Assembly: GCF_029784165.1 (NCBI RefSeq)
Contig: NC_073696.1
Coordinates: 2,294,001 to 2,358,000, forward strand
Origin: Wyeomyia smithii
Lineage: Eukaryota; Arthropoda; Insecta; Diptera; Culicidae
Length of the DNA: 64,000 bases
Reading direction: 5' to 3'
Part shown: in pieces, positions 45,132 through 54,799 of the stretch
Position numbering within the stretch: the first letter of the stretch is position 1
How the letters are laid out: the number at the start of each line of letters is the position of its first letter
Translations under genes and position numbers: made by a program
Notes under the pieces: generated by a model
Databases searched by the model: none
Told to the model about the DNA's origin: nothing
What the model saw: only the letters and a program-made list of their open reading frames with translations

Positions 45132-46001
45132 TAGGGTGGGGAATCGTTATATGGAAAAAACGAAACTTGATAGCGGAAAGCCAGAACCAAGTTTTTTTTG
45201 TTATATTTGGGACCCCAAACAATCCTAAATTTATCGGAAGTCGATTGGTTGTGTCTCCGCTTGGCGCATTGCATTTCAAATTGATATGGAGATTTGTATG
45301 GAAAAACAAACTTTTTTGCATTTTCCATTCTAAAGAGCAAAAAATGGCCCAAACCATAGGTTTCATTTTCAGATGGTAGGTTTTTTGATGTCCAACAACT
45401 TGGCCGAAGACTCTAAAGAGCTAGGGTGTGCCAAAAAAAATACTAGAGCTGTTCAAAGTTGAGTATGTCGAAACTTATGTTGCAAATCATTTTTTCTGCC
45501 AACACTGTCAGTGTACCGGCGTCAGTCAGATTTCCATCAGAAGTTACCTCTGAAACACGTTGTAGATTCTATTTACGCCTAGAATATTGACCTAAATTTG
45601 TTTGCTTGGTCCAGGTGAGTGTATAAACTTGTTACGACAGCTAACTTCTGATGGGAATTCAACTGACGCTGGTGCATTAGTAATGTTGGTAGAAAACAAG
45701 AATTTTTGCATTTAAATCGACATACTCAACTTTGAACAGCTATGGCTCTTCTTAGGGACATTCTAGCTCTTCAGTGTTTTTTGCAAAGTTGATAGGCATC
45801 TAAATTACTATACTTTAACATAATGTAGTGCATTATTAAAGCATTATTGAGCTCTCTAGAAAGGTAAATGCAAAAAAGTAGGTGTTTCCATATGAATTGA
45901 GACAAAACCAATCGACTCCAAGTAAGTTTTAGGTTGTATGGGACCCCAAAAGGAACCAAAAAAACTTGGTTCTGGAAAATCGATCATTTTTCCCCACCCT
46001 A
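45132..46001. mobile_element. foldback MITE with long inverted arms and TA target sites
   Basis: The element starts TA-GGGTGGGGAATCG and ends CATTTTTCCCCACCC-TA. The two halves pair over most of their length: for example CCAGAACCAAGTTTTTTT near 45180 with its reverse complement near 45955, CGATTGGTT near 45243 with 45910, and CTCAACTTTGAACAGCT near 45730 with its complement near 45448. It has no coding capacity. The TA duplication and GGGTG ends suggest mobilisation by a TA-targeting (Tc1/mariner-like) transposase. The same type of end occurs at 51218 and 52722. Confidence 0.8.
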
Positions 46002-46139
46002 GTATCCATCAAAAGTTAATTTGACAGACTTAGCTACAGAAGCCGTCAGTCGAGCAGGCAACATGCCGATGCGATAGTATATTTTTGTATAAATTTAAAA
46101 AATCAAACGTGAACTGCATGGTCTTCGAAAGAGTTTTGT

Positions 46140-46440
46140 GAGTATTTTTTCGAACTAATTCCTTTTTTTACAACGACTTTTCACCCGTCAACAAGTTCAT
46201 TAGAGGCAGACACTGTATGTGGCTGGGAAAGCGAAAACTAAACGAACTGAAAACATGATATAGACTTGGAAAAAAATATCGCATCCAAACGGGACTTGAA
46301 CCCACAATCTCAGTTCGCAGTTCGCTTATTTTTCACTTTCCCAGCTTCACACACTGTCTGCATTTAATGAGCTTGAATTTAGACGGGTAAATGTCGCTGT
46401 AAAAATAGAAAAATAGAAATGAGTTCGAAAAAAATTTACT
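46140..46440 (-). mobile_element. foldback MITE with a tRNA T-arm-like core, complete copy
   Basis: The left arm (GAGTATTTTTTCGAACTAAT ... CAACGACTTTTCACCCGTC ... GCAGACACTGTATGTGGCTG) pairs with the right arm (complementary blocks near 46360-46438). In the centre, minus strand, lies TGTGGGTTCAAGTCCCGTTT, a consensus-like B box/T-arm hairpin. A/T tracts and a short stretch separate it from the arms. Partial copies are at 1865 and 13560. No full tRNA cloverleaf is present. Confidence 0.65.
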
Positions 46441-46507
46441 TTACGGTGCACATTCCGTTGTTGTGTCGCGCTTGCAGTCACGACTGGCTTCGGTCTTGAT
46501 GTACATA

Positions 46508-46511
46508 TATA

Positions 46512-46543
<32 letters not shown>
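46508..46543. repeat. (AT)n microsatellite
   Basis: A run of about 15 TA dinucleotides just right of the foldback MITE. Confidence 0.9.
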
Positions 46544-46545
<2 letters not shown>

Positions 46546-46579
46546 CGAATGATACAATTGCAAATTCATGCATTTGGTA

Positions 46580-46748
46580 GGAATCTTAGAAGATTTTCTA
46601 ATCGATTGCTGCAAAAACGAAGGAAATCCATCGAATACTAACCGATTTATTAGCATTTGAAATTTTTCTTACTTTTTTCAGTTTTAGATTTTCATTTTAC
46701 ATCCCTATGTAGCCGAACTTCCTGAGAGAAGTATTCTAATTCAAAATT
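46580..46748. repeat. direct repeat, left copy (pair with 49183-49355)
   Basis: It shares GGAATCTTAGAAGATTT, then ACGAAGGAAATCCATCGAAT, CTAACCGATTTATTAGCAT and CCCTATGTAGCCGAACTTCC with the segment at 49183-49355, at roughly 90% identity by eye. The copies are in direct orientation 2.6 kb apart. Confidence 0.8.
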
Positions 46749-46770
46749 AAATCTTCATTAATTCATTTGT

Positions 46771-46786
46771 TGTCCTTATAAGGACA
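46771..46786 (-). promoter_or_regulatory. histone-like 3' stem-loop, copy 1
   Basis: TGTCCT-TATA-AGGACA: a 6-bp stem with a 4-base loop. The stem pattern fits the G-YYY-T/A-RRR-C core of metazoan histone mRNA 3' ends, though the loop is not canonical. Confidence 0.35.
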
Positions 46787-47136
46787 ATTGTTCAATTTAT
46801 CATTGATAGTGAGGATTAAGGCGCACGGTCAACACAATGAGAAAGGTGTTTTCACATTGAAAACTAGACACGGCTTTACTGGAGTAAGTGTTGGCAAATG
46901 CATCTACCGCTAATACCACCGCTATTATACGAAAGCGCGTCGTTTCATGTGGGGAATATCAACAACAAAAAATGACGCGCGTCTAAGCATAACCCGAACT
47001 GTTTCGCCGTGCTGCTCCCATTTACCTTCACATCGGCCTCAGGAAAGTACCGGCTGTATCTGCATCTACCGCTGAGGCTGTCACTATACTGCTATTGGTA
47101 CCAAAAGCTATTAACTCTTCAAATAAGTGTGTTATT

Positions 47137-47152
47137 TGTTCTCAAAAGAACA
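47137..47152 (-). promoter_or_regulatory. histone-like 3' stem-loop, copy 2
   Basis: On the minus strand TGTTCT-TTTG-AGAACA. The stem bases differ from copy 1 but still pair, which is covariation. It lies about 700 bp downstream (minus strand) of a TATA-like box at 47851-47857. Confidence 0.4.
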
Positions 47153-47244
47153 ATTGTTCAATTCAAAATCGGATTTACGCAATCGCATCTCTGTAATATT
47201 ACCGACAATAATATTCTTCTGAACAAACTGATACAACTTTCCCA

Positions 47245-47396
47245 TTAGGCCTCTGCCATTATAGACGCGAAAAGCGACGCGAACCGATTCGCTCAGCTGT
47301 AGGTTAATGTACAGCCATCAGTAGAGCTGTACATCAACCTACGGCCGAGCGAATCGGTTCGCGCCGCTTTTCGCGTCTACTATGGCAGAGGCCTTA
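47245..47396. mobile_element. 146-bp near-perfect hairpin MITE with TTA target-site duplication
   Basis: Arms of about 67 bp (GGCCTCTGCCATTATAGACG on the left against its reverse complement ending CTATGGCAGAGGCC on the right) have only about six mismatches. They enclose an 11-base loop. TTA flanks both sides (47245-47247 and 47394-47396). It inserted inside a repeat unit of the stem-loop cluster. No coding capacity. A transcript would form a long dsRNA hairpin. Confidence 0.82.
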
Positions 47397-47399
47397 GAG

Positions 47400-47830
47400 G
47401 AAGTTGCTGGGGTATTCACTGCATGCAAGCCTGCTGCTGATGCTTCCCGCTACCACACTGAAACAGCATTTTAGTGAAGGGAGTGTCGTTGCATCAGCTG
47501 ACCCTGCTACTATCGATGCTGATCTACCCGCTGCAACAGCTACGCTATGCATAGCCATGCCACAGTTGTGGCCGCTATACGCTGGCCCAGCTGCTGAGCA
47601 CCTGCAACGCTATCCGTAGCCATGCCAAAGTTGTGGCCGCCATTGGTATCCATTGTACCTGCATCTGCTGGCCCTGCTGCTATCGATGGTGAGATCCGCT
47701 GAAACTGCTACGCTTATTCGCAGCCATGCCACAGTTGTGGCCGCTATCCGCTATCGATGGTACCCACTGCTCGCTCCCGCTGCTGCTAAGGGAGGACTGC
47801 TGTCGTCGCTGTTCAGAACTATTATGAGCG
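47400..47830 (-). repeat. GC-rich internal repeat region (GCCATGCCACAGTTGTGGCC clauses)
   Basis: AGCCATGCCACAGTTGTGGC occurs at about 47550 and 47725, with an AAGTTGTGG variant near 47620. CCTGCTRCTATCGATGSTGA occurs twice (about 47502 and 47680). The composition is sharply GC-richer than the surroundings. A plus-strand 71-codon frame crosses it but breaks in the neighbouring repeats, so coding is doubtful. Confidence 0.5.
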
Positions 47831-47850
47831 GCTTCGACTAAAACAGGCTC

Positions 47851-47857
47851 TTATATA
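47851..47857 (-). promoter_or_regulatory. TATA-like box of repeat unit A
   Basis: Minus strand CCTATATAAGAGCCTG. About 30 bases downstream is CATAATAGTTC, identical in placement to the unit at 49005. The shared promoter-like module spans about 47788-47862 and 48935-49012. Confidence 0.4.
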
Positions 47858-48556
47858 GGGATGAAAATAGGAATGAATTATTTTACGTACGTGGTGGAAT
47901 GATATAACTTGAAAAATATGTGTGACTTCATTCTGGTTCAAAGCGATCATTTGATAAGCTCCACTTTTTTTTTCAGTTTCTAAAGTTTCGTAGCACGGAT
48001 GCACAAAAATGATTTCTTGTCGAGCCGGACCGATAGCACTCTCATTGAAGCAACAAAATAACATGTTTTGTGCAGCTTGGTTGAAGAAAATGTTCCCGTC
48101 CCCATGTCGCATGTAAGCAGATTATTGCGTTCAGTAGATAGTGTATCCAGCGAATAAACACCAATGGTGCTCTCACACACGCAACGGTTTTAACCCGTAT
48201 CTTATTGCGGTTTGTAACATCAAGCGATTTCGTTTGCTCGCTGTTGCGTGTTGCATCATGTTGCAACTTGGCAGCTGGGAGACGACGAAATTCTGTTTAT
48301 GCTGATTGATTGAATCGACTTCATATTAGCTCTGCATCGAAGTCGAACTAACTGCTTTTGTGAATGCGTTCTAACAGGGCATTTTATTATTCAATGTCGG
48401 TTATGCTGATCGCAGCCTTTGCGCTGCCCTTACAGTGGGGAGTCTACTAAATAAAGTAAAAATTAGACAACTACAACAGAATTTGATTGCATCCCGCACA
48501 GAATGTCTGCTTGTGTTGATGCCAGAAAATTATTAACCTTCAATTATTTTTTTATT

Positions 48557-48572
48557 TGCCTTGAAAAAAGCA
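48557..48572 (-). promoter_or_regulatory. histone-like 3' stem-loop, copy 3 (one mismatch)
   Basis: Minus strand TGCTTT-TTTC-AAGGCA, a slightly broken version of copy 4. It has the same upstream and downstream context (TTTATTTG next to the stem, then a TTAAC block). Confidence 0.35.
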
Positions 48573-48777
48573 TGTTGCGGTTCAAAATCGGTTGCTAATT
48601 ACAACCTTTGAGCTGCCCTAACATTGGTGGAATTAAGATACACGGACAACATGCACTGTGGAAGCTATTTCACATTCAGTAAATTAGACGGGTGCGACAA
48701 ATTTGAATTGCTAGGATGCAACACAGAATGCTTGCTTGCGTTGACAAAAATTATTAACTTTCAATGACTTGTTTATT

Positions 48778-48793
48778 TGCCTTGAAAAAGGCA
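48778..48793 (-). promoter_or_regulatory. histone-like 3' stem-loop, copy 4
   Basis: Minus strand TGCCTT-TTTC-AAGGCA. The loop TTTC is the canonical histone loop, and the stem has the G-YYY-T/A-RRR-C core with an outer T-A pair instead of the usual G-C. It lies about 200 bp downstream of the TATA-like box at 49005-49011. Confidence 0.45.
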
Positions 48794-49004
48794 TTTTGAT
48801 TTCCAAAATTGGATTTCCTGATGGCAATCTTCATGTTGTTCCAACACGGGGGAAAAATGGCTGTCTGGCGACACACGCTGAGAAAAACCGCGCTGCTCCT
48901 GAGACGTGGTGACCAACCACAGGGCTAGTGCTGCTGCTAAGGAAGGACGACTGCTGTTGTCGCTGTCTAGAACTATTATGAGCGGCTCCGGCTGAAACAG
49001 GCTC

Positions 49005-49011
49005 TTATATA
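49005..49011 (-). promoter_or_regulatory. TATA-like box of repeat unit B
   Basis: Minus strand CCTATATAAGAGCCTGTTTC, then GAGCCGCTCATAATAGTTCT about 25-30 bases downstream. An 83-codon frame (49024-48773) overlaps it but looks like chance. CCAATCAG lies about 90 bp upstream (49092-49099). Confidence 0.4.
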
Positions 49012-49049
49012 GGCCAGATAGCATGTTTTCAATTGCAAGGTATATGATC

Positions 49050-49150
49050 CTGTCGACCGTGCTTGGGAAGCAAGCATATAACGACCAATCAGAGGTCGAA
49101 TTTTTCGTTTTGACAAGGCTTGACTATTTTCAATAGTACAATAGTGTGAA
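49050..49150. repeat. module shared with 35775-35880
   Basis: GACCGTGCTTGGGAAGCAAG, then CCAATCAGAGG and TATTTTCAATAGTACAATAG match the block after the 33-36 kb array. It lies upstream (minus strand) of the TATA-like box and includes the CCAAT motif. Confidence 0.55.
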
Positions 49151-49182
49151 TAATAAAATTACAATTATCTTCTTTTGGGAAG

Positions 49183-49355
49183 AATCTTAGAAGATTTCCC
49201 AATCTATTGCTGCAAGAACGAAGGAAATCCATCGAATACTAACCGATTTATTAGCATATGAAATTGGACATATTTTTCACTTTTTTCGGTTTTAGATTTT
49301 CATTTCACATCCCTATGTAGCCGAACTTCCTGAGAGAAGTATTCTACTTCAAAAA
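49183..49355. repeat. direct repeat, right copy (pair with 46580-46748)
   Basis: It matches 46580-46748 apart from small indels (for example an inserted GGACATATTTTTCAC-like stretch). The two copies bracket the stem-loop cluster. Confidence 0.8.
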
Positions 49356-49693
49356 TCTCCTGACTGTGTAACACCAAAATGTACGAGGCTTTCGACAAAG
49401 ACGACTTTTCATTTCACTGAAACTTAGTTCCTTCTCGAAGTGCACGATTTAGAATTGTCTTCTAATATGTAGTGCTATGGTGACCTACCCTAGCTATTAC
49501 CTCACTGCTTCGACATAGACCACCATGGAGCCGCATGGGCGACTGTTCCACTATAAAGAAAGATAACGGCTGAGAAATGAAATTTTAGGAAGGCGGCAAG
49601 GCATTAACGATAGAGATCAATGGGTTAGTTAAATAACCCATTCGCCAGAAGCGGCATCGCACGGTCTCCACCGAGACTATTAGACTCAGGAAA
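49356..49693. other. no recognised feature
   Basis: Short spacer between the direct repeat and the next foldback element. No supported frame. Confidence 0.35.
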
Positions 49694-51205
49694 GGTCGCA
49701 CACACTGTTTCTAAAGCTGCAAAAACGTGATAGAAATTATTTTGACCCAAACAAATGATTTCAATGTACTAAACAATAAGAATCGAAGTTTACTTTCTTC
49801 ATTCTTGATTGCTTCTTGTGAACGACAGTTTTCGGCGGAAACTATCGATCACAAGAAAAAATAAAATAGATGCGGCGATTACTCTTCATTCTTGCATATA
49901 AAAATTTTCTTTGTTCGGCAAAATTGTAGCACATTTTAATAGAAACAACTTTTTCAAAGAAACCATCTGGCGATTCAAATGGACTTTTTTAATAGGTGGA
50001 GATGTTTTGTGATTAAATAATTATTTACTAATATTTATTCAGAATTTATATTGTGTGTTCTGCCCCAAACGGTGACATATCAACACTATTGCATGTATTT
50101 CAATTTTAATTTCATTAAAAAAACGTAATTGCTTCCGCAGTTAGGTGAATATAATTGTAGAAAAATTGTAGAACTAGTTATCAAGAAAAAAAAAAGAGTT
50201 TAAAATTAAACCTTAACGGGTGTTAACAATAAAAAATGAGAATTTTTTCAATCGCATATAAAAAAAAAATTTATTTCATCGATTTCAGTATTTTTTATTA
50301 ATAACATAATGTATTTTCTTCAAAAAAATATCAGTGAATGTTTGAGTAAGGGCCATGGTCTGCTGTTCGACGCAACTTTGTTGCGATGCTCTCACAAGAA
50401 CGTTGTACGGCACTTATTTTTTGGTCATCCACCGACACTGTGTTTTAAGTAGTAGTTTTCTACACTTTTTCAATGTTCTAAAATGATGTTTGCAACGACG
50501 AATTAAACAATTCCATCATAGATAGTTTATTTTTATCTCTCATATTTCTTTGGTTATTTACGATTTTTGTTAAAACAATGCATTAACATTTCTATATTAA
50601 AGTATAAGTAAAACATCATTCAATCCAGATCATTTAAATTGGCAGATAGAAGCAAAGTTGTTTCTTACGGAATGTGCTTTACTCAGCAAAACTTTACTCA
50701 GCAAAGTGCAAAAGAGAAAAACTAAATCCGTTTTCATTTTTAGGCAGATCAATCTCAAAAATTTTAGCTTTCCTAAAATAAAGAATTATTATCAAAGCAA
50801 CTTTGCGAAGACACTGCGACTCAAAAAGTTATTTGTTTCGTTATAGAAAACAATATCGTAGAAAATTTAAAAATTGTAGAAAATCACCATAAAAAGTAAA
50901 ATTGAAAACAATTGATTTTTAGGGGTGATCTATTGAAAACTCCACAAAAGTCCATTGAAAAAGGTAGATAAAAGTATGATGTCTTTAACAAAGTTGTTTT
51001 TTTAGAATGTGCTACAATTTTGCCGAACAAACTAGATTTCCAAAATTAGGAATGTAAAATTTGTTTGTTACTGTTTCAACTTCTTTAACATGGAGAATAA
51101 TTATTAGAACAACTTTCTGTTAGGCTCAAAAGTTTTTTTTTTTATTGGGTCAAAATAATTTCGATCACGTTTTTGCTGCTCTGGGAACAGTGTAGGCTGG
51201 TGCGA
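49694..51205. mobile_element. foldback repeat element (about 1.5 kb)
   Basis: The left end GGTCGCACACACTG...CTGCAAAAACGTGATAGAAA pairs with the right end (complement of TTTCGATCACGTTTTTGCTG ... CAGTGTAGGCTGGTGCG). Further inside, TTGTTCGGCAAAATTGTAGC at about 49912 pairs with its reverse complement near 51015-51035. The interior is AT-rich and non-coding. Target sites were not resolved. Confidence 0.65.
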
Positions 51206-51217
51206 AGGAGGAAACGC

Positions 51218-54200
51218 TAGGGTGCCAGCCAAAATGGTCATCTCGAATTTAAAAAAAAAACCTATACAAAGTGTTCACCTGCTCGAAAAAACACCCTGTG
51301 CAAAATTTCAGCTCAATCGGACTTAAAATGGGGTGGCGCAAAGCGATTGAAGTTTTATTTTTTTGAAAACCGAAAAATCACCCAAGGGGGGTGGGTACAG
51401 TCCCCCCACGATTATGGATCACTTAAGAAGATGTATGAATTCAAAATATCATTTCTGACCAATTTTATAGTTTATAAGTAATCTATAAATGTTTTCAGTC
51501 ACAAAAATATGTAATCCTTCACTTCATTGAGTATTTTTTTGAATGTTTTGTGAATATTTCTCAGAAAATACATTTATTTCATAACTCACCAAATACACAA
51601 TTATGGATCACTTTTGAGAGCGGTTTTAATTATGAGACAATTCGCATCATATTATGGATCAGCATATTAAAAACAGCTTTTGGCAACGAATTCATTCAAT
51701 AAACCTTATTCAAATTATGTAATTTGAAGAAATAACATATTTCAAATCGCATTAAAGATCCCGCAAGGCCTGGCCACATTTTATGTGGCTTTTGAGGTTG
51801 CAGTTAGATGGAGAGTTCAGGTCTGTCGCTCCCGAAGGTAGAAATGAACCATTGTATACGGTACATCATAACAGTTTCGCGCTTCTCGTAGCTTTTCTGT
51901 CCCTCTTGCTTTGGGAAAAATATTTTTCAAAGGCTGATCACTGTTTAGCTTCCGTCTGGAGCTCAAAAGAAGTTGAGAGGGTGTTTTAAGTGGTGAAAAT
52001 CACATTTGAATCGGAGTGTTCCATATTTATAGAGAACTATCTTGTCTCGGTCCCTATTATGGAACAATTAGAAAATAGCTAGTTGTTACAGAAAAATCGT
52101 TATCAACCATCAACATTTTGATGAATCGTGAAGAACTTACCTTGATCTTTGTGTATGAGTTATTTTTTGCACGAGAATTAGCGATTATATCACATATGAA
52201 CCTTATGAATAATGAGCGTGCTTCTTACGCTGATTGAGAAAAACGACAAACATTTTGATAGATTCTGGAAGACAATATTTTAAGCGTATAAAAAACACAT
52301 CAATCTAGGAGTAAGAACGATGTTTTCCGTGTTCAAAGCTAGCAAATATGGTATATTTTACTGCAAAAATGTTACATGCCTTTGAACCGTTAGTTTAACT
52401 GAGTTAAATAACTACAAACACAAAAGTGATCCGTAATTGTGGGAGTTCCATAACTGTGGGGGGAGTGTACGTGAAATTTTGGTTTTCGAATTTTTTTTTT
52501 GATGCCAAATAACTTAAAAACGCACGAAACGTCGAGAATAGGTGTCAACTGAAAATTTTTTTTTGCAAAAATTTACTCTCTGGGACTTAGTCGTATTTTC
52601 AATTTTGGAAGGCGGAGTTCAAAATGTTTAGAATTTATCTTTCGAAATTGATCACTAGTCTCTCGAAATAGCTTGTATAATGATATACACTATAACTAGC
52701 ATCTAATACATTATGTTTCAATAGGGTGGTTCATAAATTCGGCATAGGGTGGTTCATAATATTGTGAAAGATGAATATAAAATAAAAAAGCACTTCAGTT
52801 CGTTTGATTGGTGTGACGTCTTCGACAAAGTTGTAGATAATAAAAATTACACTCAAAAAACTACTCATTCAAAAGTTAGAAGAAAGATTAAATTTAATTA
52901 TTCAAAAGGGCTAATTTTTTAAAAACTTGATTTTTTTTTAATAAAACCTACGAAAGATTACCAAAACAATGAAACCAGTTCGATCATATAGAAATCAAGA
53001 AAAATAAGTTATCATTTTTTGAAAAAAAAAATATTTTTTGAAAAAAAAAATATTTATTTTCAATTTATTTCTTTTAAGGGAATTTTTTTGGAAGGACAAA
53101 ATATTATCTACAACTTTGCCGAAGACACTATGCCGTTTCGACTGTGGACTTATTTTTAACTTCTAATAGGGCACTCTATGAGGAATCAAGAATATTTCTA
53201 CAGTCGAAACGGTTTATTTGATTGGTATAGTGTATCTGGCAAAGTTGTAAATAATAACTTCGTTCCTCCAAAAAAAATGTACCCTGTGAAAAAAAATAAA
53301 TTTCAAAAATATAACTTTTTTTCTGATTTCTCCATGGCCGGTTTCGTTGTTCAGGAAAACTTTCGTAGTTTATATAGAAAAAAACAGTTTTTTTTTAAAT
53401 GGGCTGTTTTCGATAATTAATTTATAACTTTCCTTTGTTTTTTTTTTAAATTAGTAACTTGTTTTTAGAGTGCATATTTTTTTTGAAAAATAACTTTTCC
53501 GAAGATGTCATACCGCACAAACGAACCGTGTTGGCTCTAAAAAATTTTGTAATCATCAATACCTATCCGAAATAACATTTTCCAATAGCTTTTCAAAAAT
53601 GAGTTATGTTTCAATAAATTAAACCAATAGCTCAAAATGGCATCTTTTGCCTATAAAAACGTCTATGCAAAGTTTCAGCAAATGGGCACGACGTAAACCC
53701 AGAAACAACGAGTCAATTGTGTTGCGTATCACTATACTCTCATTATCACTGAATAACATCGATACAGTCATTTGTCCGATTATGTAAGCCAGAGTACTGT
53801 GTGTTCAATCAAGTGTTGGCATAGGACATTATTGTGGTAATTAAAACGAATAAATTGTCTGGTACAACATTCGAAAGACGAGTGCAAGTGTCTTAGAGAG
53901 TAGATTTTTCAAACAAAGTAATATAACATATTCCATCAGTTTCCACCGTTTCATTTGAAAGTTTAAGACACTTGCAATCGAAAACATTTTTCAAATATTA
54001 AAATTCCATGTACCTCCCGTGTGTGATTTTGCAAATAACATGAAAGCATTCAACATTTTCCACAAGACACAATCTTAATTTTGGTTGAGATAATTTTTTT
54101 TGCACAGAGTAGTTTGATACATTTTCTAAATATGTTTTGTAATATTTTGCCATTTTACTTATAATTTTTCCAATTCAACATTACCACCCTAACGACAATG

Positions 54201-54774
54201 ATATAACAAATATTATATTTTCAGGAATTTTTCCATTGGTATTTAGTGAAAAGTGATTTGTTTTCATTTTATACTCATTTTTACACAATATTATGAACCA
54301 CCCTATGTCGAATAAATGAACCACCCTTATGAAACATAATGTATTCGATGCTAGTTATAGTGTATATCATTATACAAGCTATTTCGAGAGACTAGTGATC
54401 AATTACAAAAGAAAAATTCTAAACATTTTGAACTCCGCCTTCCACAATTGAAAAAACGAGTCCCAGAGAGTAAATTTTTGCAAAAAAAAATTTTTTTCAG
54501 ATGACACCAATTCTCAACGTTTCATGCGTTTTTAAGTCATTTGGCATCAAAAAAAAATTCGAAAACCGAAATTTCACGTACCCCCCCCCCCCCTTGGGTG
54601 ATTTTTCGGTTTTCAAAAAAGCCAAACTTCAATCGCTTTGCGCCACCCCATTTTAAGTCCGATTGAGCTGAAATTTTGCACAGGGTGTTTTTTCGAGCAG
54701 GTGAACATTTTGTGTAGGGTTTTTTTTTTGAAATTTTCTGGTCACTTTTTCTCCATACGTTGATTGGCGCCCTA
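51218..54774. mobile_element. large palindromic foldback element with TA target sites, left arm interrupted by a second MITE
   Basis: It starts TA-GGGTGCCAGCC and ends ATTGGCGCCC-TA. The arms pair for about 500 bp each. The left arm holds AACACCCTGTGCAAAATTTC, GGGTGGCGCAAAGCGATTGA, CTCTCTGGGACT, GACTAGTGTCTCTCG-like and AGGGTGGTTCATAATATTGTG segments. The right arm (54262-54772) holds their complements. A 1068-bp MITE (51399-52466) splits only the left arm. The central 1.4 kb is AT-rich and contains smaller inverted repeats (CTACAACTTTGCCGAAGACA near 53110 against 53230). No coding capacity. Confidence 0.82.
51399..52466. mobile_element. MITE nested in the left arm, with GTAC target-site duplication
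   Basis: The ends are AGTCCCCCCACGATTATGG and, inverted, ACTCCCCCCACAGTTATGG. They are flanked by GTAC at 51395-51398 and 52467-52470. Removing the insertion restores the sequence seen in the uninterrupted right arm (AAATTTCACGTACCCCCC). GGATCACTT-type motifs repeat just inside both ends. The interior has no convincing gene. Confidence 0.85.
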
Positions 54775-54799
54775 GGGTACGCCTAACGCGACATGAACA

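Noticed and set aside
46270..46320. tRNA gene suggested by GGGTTCAAGTCCCG
   Set aside because: Only the T-arm/B box is present; no A box, D-arm, anticodon stem or acceptor stem could be folded. The same holds near 1940 and 13590.
46580..49360. LTR retrotransposon bounded by the 170-bp direct repeats
   Set aside because: No TG...CA ends, primer-binding site, polypurine tract or gag/pol between them. The interior is a tandem stem-loop repeat instead.
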